Origin: DAIDKA01 sp963708865
GTDB taxonomy: Bacteria; Pseudomonadota; Gammaproteobacteria; Steroidobacterales; Steroidobacteraceae
Assembly: GCA_963708865.1 (NCBI GenBank)
Contig: CAVPUC010000001.1
Coordinates: 186,001 to 250,000 of the forward strand
Direction: 5' to 3'
DNA length: 64,000 bases
A model generated the notes under the pieces. The model saw only the letters and a list, made by a program, of their open reading frames with translations, did no database searches and was not told the DNA's origin. A program made the position numbers and the translations under genes. Below are positions 56,960 to 64,000 of this stretch, piece after piece. Every line of letters begins with the position of its first letter. Position 1 is the stretch's first letter.

Positions 56960-57409
56960 TTACTCCTCGGGAACGATGACCACCGGCAGGGCATAGTCTA
57001 CGTCGGCGTGCAGATGCAGCTCGACGGCGTATTCGCCAATCATGCGCAGCGGGCCGGTGGGCAGGCGCACTTCGCTGCGCGCCAGCGGGTGACCGGCCTT
57101 GGTGGCAGCTTCCGCGATGTCGCTCGTGCCGATGGAGCCGAAGAGCTTGCCTTCGGTTCCGGCCTTGGCGCTGATCGTGAGCTTGAAGTCTTTGAGCTTC
57201 TCAACCCGCGTCTGGGCGCTTAAGAGCTGATCGGCGGCGTGCTTTTCAAGCTCGGCGCGACGGGCCTCGAAACGGGCGACGTTGGTGGGCGTGGCCAGCG
57301 TGGCCTTGCCCTTGGGCAGCAGGAAGTTGCGGCCGTAGCCGGACTTGACCTTTACCCGGTCGCCGATGGTGCCGACGTTGGCAACTTTCTCAAGAAGAAT
57401 GACATCCAT
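56960..57409 (-). CDS. rplI: Large ribosomal subunit protein L9
   Basis: A 149-residue protein with the L9 N-terminal RNA-binding domain (MDVILLEKVANVGTIGDRVK, GYGRNFLLPKGKAT), a long connecting helix and the C-terminal domain (GKLFGSIGTSDIAEA). Eight bases after rpsR. Confidence 0.97.
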   Translation of the reverse strand: MDVILLEKVANVGTIGDRVKVKSGYGRNFLLPKGKATLATPTNVARFEARRAELEKHAADQLLSAQTRVEKLKDFKLTISAKAGTEGKLFGSIGTSDIAEAATKAGHPLARSEVRLPTGPLRMIGEYAVELHLHADVDYALPVVIVPEE

Positions 57410-57417
57410 GGCGATTC

Positions 57418-57812
<395 letters not shown>

Positions 57813-57816
<4 letters not shown>

Positions 57817-58226
57817 GATGCACTCTCCCCTACCGCCGGCACGTCATCGTCGTCCGAGCCCGGATCATCGCGACCCCGCTCACGGCGCCCGCCGCCACCT
57901 TCTTCGTCCTCGCCCCGCGCCATCGGCGAGGGCTCGGTCACGGCCTTGTCCATCTGCACGACCAGGTGCCGCAGTACGGCGTCGCTGAAACGGAACGCGC
58001 CCGTCAGCTCGTTCAGCGTTTTCTGGTCGCATTCAATATTGAGCAGCACATAGTGCGCCTTGTGGACCTTGGCGATCGGGAAGGCGAGCTGCCGACGACC
58101 CCAATCCTCAAAGCGGTGCACATGGCCGTTGCCATTGGCGATCATCGACTTGTAGCGCTCGACCATCGCCGGAACCTGTTCGCTCTGGTCCGGGTGAACC
58201 AGGAACACAATCTCGTAATGCCTCAT
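57813..58226 (-). CDS. rpsF: Small ribosomal subunit protein S6 with acidic C-terminal tail
   Basis: A 137-residue protein. The S6 fold is clear in MRHYEIVFLVHPDQSEQVPA, HRFEDWGRRQLAFPI and KAHYVLLNIECDQKTLNEL. After about residue 103 a tail rich in Glu, Gly, Arg and Asp follows, ending DDDDVPAVGESAS; acidic tails are known in S6. The start at 58226 is preceded by a strong GGAGG (AGAAGGAGGACTTA), whereas the longer open frame to 58448 has no homology. It is translationally coupled to rpsR. Confidence 0.96.
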
Positions 58227-58386
58227 TAAGTCCTCCTTCTGGACTAAAGCCACCCGGTCAAGGCATTTGCCGGTGTGGCAAGGAGAACCGGTGCTGCACC
58301 CTTGATCGGGGCGGAACCGGCCTTTCCCCCATACTTGGGGGGCCGCGCAGCATACTGAAACGGGGCGTTCGCCGCAATTGGCAGGC

Positions 58387-59130
58387 TTACTTATTGTTGC
58401 GCTGCCGCACCACTTCGTAAAGCAGCATTCCGGCGGCCACGGACACATTCAGGCTCGAAACCGACCCCAGCTGCGGCAGTCTCACCATGTGGTCGCAGGT
58501 CTGGCGGGTCAGTTGGCGCAGGCCCGCGCCCTCAGACCCCATGACCAGGACCGTACCGCCCGTGAAATCGACCTCGGCCGCCGTTTTCGACGCCTCGGCA
58601 TCGGCGCCGGTGACCCACAGGCCGGCCTCTTTCAGCAGTTTCAGCGTGCGCACCAGATTGGTCACCGTGACCAGCGGCACCGACTCGGCCGCGCCGGCCG
58701 CCACCTTGCGCACGACCGGACTTAAGTTGGCCGCGCGGTCCTTCGGCACCACCACGGCCAAGGCGCCGCAGGCATCCGCGCTGCGCAGGCAGGCGCCCAG
58801 ATTATGCGGATCCTGCACACCATCCAGCGCCAGCACCAGGGGGCTTTTGAGTTCAGCCAGCGCGCTCACCAGATCGCCTTCCGACCACGGCGCGAGCGGC
58901 AACACCGCGGCCGCCACGCCCTGATGGGCCACATCCCCGAGCGCCTTCTGCAATGCCTGCGCATCCACGCGCAGCACCTTCGTGCCGTGTTCGCGCGCCA
59001 GGGCTTCGATCGCGCGCATGCGCGAATCATCGCGCCGCTCGGCGAGCTGCAGCTCGAGCACGCGCTGCGGATGGCGCTGCAGCAGCGACTGCACGGCATG
59101 CAGCCCGTAGATCAACGCCCTATCGCTCAT
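58387..59130 (-). CDS. rlmB: 23S rRNA (guanosine-2'-O)-methyltransferase RlmB
   Basis: A SpoU/TrmH-type SPOUT methyltransferase for G2251 of 23S rRNA, 247 residues. The N-terminal substrate-binding domain begins YGLHAVQSLLQRHPQRV. Family motifs are LDGVQDPHNLGACLRSADACG, VMGSEGAGLRQL and LGSVSSLNVSVAAGMLLYEV. The start overlaps the rnr stop by four bases, the same rnr-rlmB order as E. coli. Confidence 0.95.
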   Translation of the reverse strand: MSDRALIYGLHAVQSLLQRHPQRVLELQLAERRDDSRMRAIEALAREHGTKVLRVDAQALQKALGDVAHQGVAAAVLPLAPWSEGDLVSALAELKSPLVLALDGVQDPHNLGACLRSADACGALAVVVPKDRAANLSPVVRKVAAGAAESVPLVTVTNLVRTLKLLKEAGLWVTGADAEASKTAAEVDFTGGTVLVMGSEGAGLRQLTRQTCDHMVRLPQLGSVSSLNVSVAAGMLLYEVVRQRNNK

Positions 59131-61296
59131 CGGCGCTTGCCGCGATCCCGATCCCGGCCGGGCTTGGCATCTTTGTGGGTCTCCTTGAGCGTCTTGATCG
59201 CCTTGGAGGCTTTGCCGTCCTGGTGATTGATCGTCTCGGCATCCGGGACCAGGTCCAGGTCGATCAGACCTTCGATCGGGTTGACGGAGGTGACGATCAC
59301 CCGCACTTCAGAACCGATGCGCAGGCTTCTGCCGCTGCCGACGGCGCGCCAGCCATGGCCATGATCCTCCATCACGTACTCATCATCGCGCAGGTTGTCC
59401 AGGTGCAGCAGGCCGTCGGTCGCGACATCCAGCAGCTGCACAAAGCAGCCGAATTCGACCACCGTGGTGATCAGACCCCGGAAGGTCTGGCCCGACCCGC
59501 TCCCGCAGCCACACGCATTTGAGGAACGTGGACACATAGCGGTCCGACTCGTCGGCGCGCTTCTCCAGACGTGAAAGTTCCGCGCCCTCGAGCGACAGCG
59601 CCTCCTCCTCGTACTCGACACCGCTGCCATCCTGCGCGCCGACCAGCGCCTTGAGCGTGCGATGGACCACCAGATCCGGATAACGCCGGATCGGTGAGGT
59701 GAAGTGTCCGTACTCGCCCAGCGCCAGCCCGAAATGCCCGAGGTTGGTGGGTTGGTACACCGCCTGCGGCATCGAGCGCACCACCAGGGATTCCACGAAC
59801 GGCAATGCCGGCGTGCCCTTCAGGCGACGGGTGATGGCCTGGATATCGCGCGGCGCGACGGTCTCGGGGATCTGCGCCTCGATGCCGAGCACGGTCAGGG
59901 TCGCGAGCAGCTTATCCAGCTTCTCCTCATCCGGCTTGGGATGGACGCGGTACAGCGTCGGGCTCTTGGTATGCCCGAGTTCACGTGCCACCGCGACGTT
60001 CGCCAGGATCATGCACTCCTCGATCAGCTTGTGGGCCTCGACCCGCGCGTGCAGCGTGACCGCGTGGATGCGCTGGTTCGCATCGATGTCGAAGTCCGCC
60101 TCGGGCGCATCGAAGTCCAGTGCACCGCGGGCACGGCGCGCCTTGATGAGCACGCGGTACACATCCACCAGCGGCATCAGCCGCTCGACCAGCGCACCGA
60201 TCTTTTCCCGGGCCTCCGGCTTACCGTCCAGCAACGCGTCCTGCGCCTGGTTGTAGGTGAGGCGCGCCGCCGAACGCATCACCGCCGGATAGAACCGCGC
60301 TGCCTTGAGCGCGCCATGGCGCGTGACAATCATGTCGGCGGCCAGGCACAGCCGATCGACGTGCGGCGCGAGCGAGCACAGATGATCCGACAGACCCGGC
60401 GGGAGCATCGGAATCACACGGGTCGGGAAGTACACCGAGGTACCGCGCCGCAGGGCTTCGGCATCCAGTGCCGTGCCCTGACGCACGTAGAAACTCACAT
60501 CGGCGATGGCGACGATGAGCCTGAAGCCATCCGCATGGGCTTCCGCGTACACGGCGTCATCAAAATCGCGTGCGGTCTCGCCATCGATGGTGACCAGCGG
60601 CAGATCGCGCAGGTCAATGCGTCGCGCGCTTTCCTTGGCATCGACCCGGTCGCCATAGGCATCCGCCTCGGCTGTGACCTCAGGCGGGAAGTCACTGGGC
60701 AGGTCAAAGCGGGCAATGGCGGACTCGGTGGCCATCTCCACGGGACGCTCCGGATCCAGCCGACGGGTCACGCGTGCCACCGGCATTGAGGTGGCCGTGG
60801 CATGACGCACGATGTTCGCGATCACCCAATCCCCGTCGCGCGCGCCCTCAAGCTCATTGAGCGAGGCGATGCAGCGCAGCTGCAGACGCCGGTCCGCCGC
60901 GATGATGGCCGCCTGACGGCCCTGGATCTCCACCGTGCCCAGGAAGGCCTTGACGCCGCGCTCGAGGAGCTCCTCGACCTCGCCCAGCCAGCGATTGCTC
61001 GAATCGCGCGCCAATCGCACCCGGACCCGGTCGCCGTGCATGACGCCGCGCATCTGGCCCGGCGGCAGGAACACACTGTCCTTCAATCCCACGATGCGGA
61101 CAAAACCGTAGCCGGCGCGGTGCGCGCTGACCGTGCCCTCGGCGATGTCGCCGGCGCGCAGCTTGCTCGACGTGTGGCCGGAAGATGCGGCGCTTCCCGC
61201 ACTCTTGGCGCGTTTGGCACCGTGAGCTGCGCTGGCAATGGCCTTGGGCGCGCCGTGCGTTTTGCGCTTGCCGAACTGGCCTCTGCGACTGCTCAA
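59127..61296 (-). CDS. rnr: Ribonuclease R, one-base frameshift
   Basis: A processive 3'-5' exoribonuclease of the RNB family. Cold-shock domains (GTVSAHRAGYGFVRI; VFLPPGQMRGVMHGDRVRVRL) precede the RNB domain with DLPLVTIDGETARDFDDAVYAE and its Asp cluster. Near 59498 an extra G breaks the frame after KCVWLRERVG. Skipping it restores QTFRGLITTVVEFGCFVQL, the S1 domain, and a basic tail ending GRDRDRGKRR. The joined protein is about 722 residues. The start is taken as the TTG at 61296 (LSSRRGQFGKRK), preceded by GGGAG; the open frame to 61398 would run into tRNA-Leu. Confidence 0.92.
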
Positions 61297-61333
61297 TTGA
61301 CAGCTCCCGAAGCCGTGCGTAGATTGCGGCGCT

Positions 61334-61356
61334 CCCCAGGGCCCTTGGCCCTGGGG
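61334..61356. repeat. Perfect 10-bp inverted repeat between rnr and tRNA-Leu
   Basis: CCCCAGGGCC and its exact complement GGCCCTGGGG flank a 3-base loop (CTT). No T-run follows on either strand, so it is not a classical terminator. It sits in the divergent promoter region between rnr and the tRNA gene and could be a protein-binding palindrome or an rnr leader hairpin. Confidence 0.7.
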
Positions 61357-61370
61357 ATGTCCGGCTCCTG

Positions 61371-61455
<85 letters not shown>

Positions 61456-61983
61456 ATAAAAAGTTATAAATCAATAGATTAAGTCCGAATATAAGAATAG
61501 AAATTTAGGTATGGTCGCCGGATGGCGGCGCGGCGGAGTGATTTTCCGCGCGATATCCTAGCACCCGTTCATGGGGACGCTGGTGCACGAATTCGAACCC
61601 GCCCGGTTTTCCGACGACAAATGGACGGCGTCCGCAAATCGCCCGACTGACTCACTGATTGGCGCTGAGCGAATTTCTGCGGCACGCCTGAGTGCCAAAA
61701 ACCCGGAACCGAAGGGAGCCGAGCGCCGCCGCGTCGCTGCGCTGCCGCCGCACATAAGCTCAGCGAGCGCGATGCGTGGAATGCCGAAGGCCGCTGCGTG
61801 TGCGGGCGCGCCCCTGTTCCGGTACGAGAGCGTTTCCTGAGCGCCGGCTTGGACGATAGCCAACCGCAAGAAAAGCCGCTTGACCAGGTGACCCTCGTGC
61901 GCGCGTTTCGCGGCGTGGGGCTCGGCGTTAGGGAAGCCCCGGCCTCAAGCCGGGGGCTGCTTGCTCGGACGACAGGGTCCGCC
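61456..61983. other. Intergenic stretch without a supported gene
   Basis: This 528-base stretch lies between tRNA-Leu and the 3' end of the G8-type gene. The first 60 bases are strikingly AT-rich for this genome. Short open frames exist (for example 61571-61840 on the plus strand) but show no recognisable domain, start signal or conserved pattern. The only structure seen is the hairpin at 61936-61957. It could be a degraded integration site beside the tRNA, without direct evidence. Confidence 0.5.
61936..61957 (-). terminator. Probable terminator of the G8-type gene
   Basis: A GC-rich hairpin, GCCCCGGC against GCCGGGGGC with one bulged base and a short loop, lies about 27 bases after the inferred stop at 61984 on the minus strand. 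It is followed there by TTCCCT, a poor T-tract, so termination may be weak. Confidence 0.45.
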
Positions 61984-64000
61984 TTACCGGCTGACCTGGA
62001 GGCTGGTGCCACCACTCGGGCCTTGCCAGGGCCGCTGATGCGGGCGACTTCACCGTTGGAGACTAGCTTGACCCAAAGCGAGCCGTGGTCCTTGTAGTAC
62101 GAGGTGGTCGCTGGCCTTGCGCAGCGCATCCAGGCTGTCCTTCGGCGTACCCGAGGCTGCAGTAGTGAATCCCGGCAGTTCGAACATCACCCATGAGCCG
62201 CTATCCAGTTCCTTCACGTTGAGGGACAGGGATGGCCTTTCGGTGGTCACCTTGAACTCGCTACCCGCCAGTACGTTGGTTTCTCCGGTTACGTTGTAGT
62301 CCTTGCCATTGCGGCTGAGGACGACGGGCGGCTGCGCCGGTCCGCGGGCACCACCCACCGTAAACGTTCCTGCAGGGAAGCCGCCGCCCGGCGGACCACC
62401 AGCTGCCCCCGGACGGGCTGCTCCACCAGGAGGACCACCGGTGCCGCCCGCACCGGCAGCTGCACCAGGCGCACCTGGCCGGCCGGGACCTGCACCGGGG
62501 CCGCGAGCGCCGGGACCGCCCGGGCCGCCTGCGCCGGCGGCGCCGCCAACAGTCAAGCGTCCGACATCGCCCTTGCACACGGCCGCATTCCAGGTGGGCT
62601 TGATCTGACAGGCTTTTGAGTCGATCGCGAGTGCATCATTTTCGTCGTTGATGAGAATGAAGGAGTCCGGGACACCGTCGACCGAACCGTCCAGGTCGTG
62701 GAACACCGCGGTCTTATAGCTCCCATTGCCATAATCATCGTTGCTCCACTTATGCTCCATCGGCGGGAAATACACGGGCTTGGCGTTGATGAATTTCGCG
62801 CGCTCCACGGTGTTGTTGGAACTCATTCCGAAGCTGGTATACAGCAGGTAAGAGATCGCACCGGTCTTGCGGGTGGCGTTGTCCTGGAAATTCACGAAGG
62901 TGTCATTGTCCAGTTCATGATGGTAGTCGTAGAACTCATAGCCGCGGATCGGGAAATCCGCGCACTTCGGGCTCCGGCAAGCTGCGGCCGTAAGCCATTT
63001 CCGCGGGCGTCCTGGGGTTGCCGATGTTCTCGGATTCGCCCACGAACCGCGAGTCGAGCACCCGTGACGTATAGGCGGAATGACCAAAGTTGCCGGACGC
63101 ATGCGTGTAGCCGATGGCGTTGTCGGCCAGCTTCAGGTTCTTGAACAGGTGCATCTCACCGCGCGCCCAAATGCCGCTATTGCGGTTCTTGTAGCTGGTG
63201 AAATCCTCGATGACCGACGCCACCTGAGGGCTGTTCGCGTCAGCGGGATTGGTAAGGGAAATATGCCCGCCGACGGCGAAATGGCCATCGTCCCTTGGGC
63301 CGCGGTCGATCATGAAACCGTCAAAGTTCGAATGGGCGGTGTTGCCCTTGAACTCCCTGCACTGGCATTCGACGTGGCCAGGTTGCCTTGCTGATATCCG
63401 TGCCCGCAAATGCACCCGTCGGATGTTCCGGCATGGCGAACCAGAAGCCCGTCGCATCGGACCCCGCGGCCACGTTGTCCACGGAAGATATTGTCCGGGT
63501 TGGTGATCCAGAACGTCGACACGTTGTTGTCCGAAGGGATCAGGATATCCTTGGCGTTCTGGCCGGCCGAATCGAAGTTCTTGCCGCTGGCCACCGATCC
63601 AAACGGGGCGAGGTTGGTCGGGACGCACGGCGCATCCGGATGGCACTTGGTCAGGATCCCCAGGTTGTGCACGAACTGGTTGCCGTGCTCCACGGCGTCT
63701 TCGAGGAAGAAGCAGTGACCGATGGTGTTGTAGGTCACATTGTTTTCCACGCGCACATCGTTGGTGCCATGCACGGTCACGCAACGGCTGTAGGTGTCGT
63801 GAATCGAGGAGTTCTGGATGTACTGGCCTTTGCCATCGCCGACCAGGTGCCAGTGGATCGGATAGCGGGCCAGATGCATGTTCTGGCCCATGCGATTGAA
63901 CTCAACGCCTGAGACATACATCTTGCTCGTGACCATGGCCATCACGTGTCCGCCGAAGAGGGTCTTCTCCGCATCGGGCGAGGCCTGGATGACGATGTTG
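61984..64000 (-). CDS. G8/CEMIP-like beta-helix protein, 3' part, multiple frameshifts, runs off right edge
   Basis: Minus-strand frames join into one protein resembling the beta-helix region of CEMIP/TMEM2 hyaluronan-degrading proteins. The clearest match is ARYPIHWHLVGDGKGQYIQN, then SRCVTVHGTNDVRVENNVTY and GHCFFLEDAVEHGNQFVHNL. Single extra bases near 63470, 63370, 62965 and 62105 must be skipped to keep the frame. A further shift near 62010 (one missing or two extra) leads to the C-terminus GPSGGTSLQVSR and a TAA at 61984. A Gly/Pro-rich linker (about 62390-62560) separates the beta-helix from a C-terminal domain containing SLWVKLVSNGEV. The N-terminus, expected to hold the signal peptide and G8 domain, lies beyond 64000. 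Whether it degrades a polysaccharide is unknown. Confidence 0.7.

Noticed and set aside
61558..62129. Minus-strand open frames after the G8-type gene
   Set aside because: Beyond the inferred stop at 61984 the sequence is Arg/Ser-rich with no conserved pattern; a hairpin terminator lies inside it.

Overview
The window is GC-rich, densely coded bacterial chromosome. Gene content and order point to a gammaproteobacterium: rpsP-rimM-trmD-rplS, rpsF-rpsR-rplI-dnaB-alr, dapA next to gcvR-bcp, mlaFEDCB, and recR-ybaB-dnaX with the SRP RNA. The style resembles the Xanthomonadales/Nevskiales/Steroidobacter side of the class. That placement is inferred from gene content, not from a search.

Layout: 1-7 kb holds a Gfo/Idh/MocA oxidoreductase, small membrane proteins, prc, a frameshifted coiled-coil protein, a DUF1249 protein, orn and rsgA. 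7-10 kb holds recR, ybaB, dnaX, the 4.5S RNA and tRNA-Ser(GGA). 10-16 kb holds a short BamC-like lipoprotein, dapA, gcvR, bcp, phoH, a BepA-like protease and mlaA. 16-22 kb holds an APC transporter, mlaBCDEF and class I aldolase. 22-29 kb is a complete SUF iron-sulfur operon (Rrf2 regulator, sufBCDS, sufU, sufT, Rieske ferredoxin) behind a probable Rrf2 operator. 29-36 kb is accessory: a beta-helix lipoprotein, a Tat-exported class A beta-lactamase, an ECF sigma/anti-sigma pair with a phosphoesterase and a cupredoxin, and ddl. 36-49 kb is a long leftward run: a flavin monooxygenase, a tannase-like esterase, putA, a queuosine-precursor transporter, hslR, sppA, the rpsP-rplS cluster, ffh and a lone tnpB. 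50-61 kb holds a CorC-like transporter, radA, a PP2C/FHA pair, alr, dnaB, rplI, rpsR, rpsF, rlmB and rnr. 61-64 kb holds tRNA-Leu(CAG) and the 3' part of a large G8/CEMIP-like beta-helix protein that runs off the right edge.

The most interesting signals are these. (1) Two copies of a GGAATAA-N16-GTCT element, one upstream of the ECF sigma gene and one overlapping the anti-sigma stop codon just before the phosphoesterase-cupredoxin pair, define a small self-contained regulon. (2) A lone TnpB lacks the canonical RuvC-II glutamate and sits where ypjD is expected, abutting ffh. (3) Ribosomal protein S18 carries a glycine-rich N-terminal extension of about 60 residues built on a 36-bp repeat. (4) A mosaic of CEMIP/TMEM2-like sequence lies at the right edge.

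At least a dozen genes, several normally essential (dapA, sufB, sufD, mlaD), are broken by single-base shifts, mostly one extra base. This looks like consensus error rather than decay, and such genes are annotated at full length with the shift noted.
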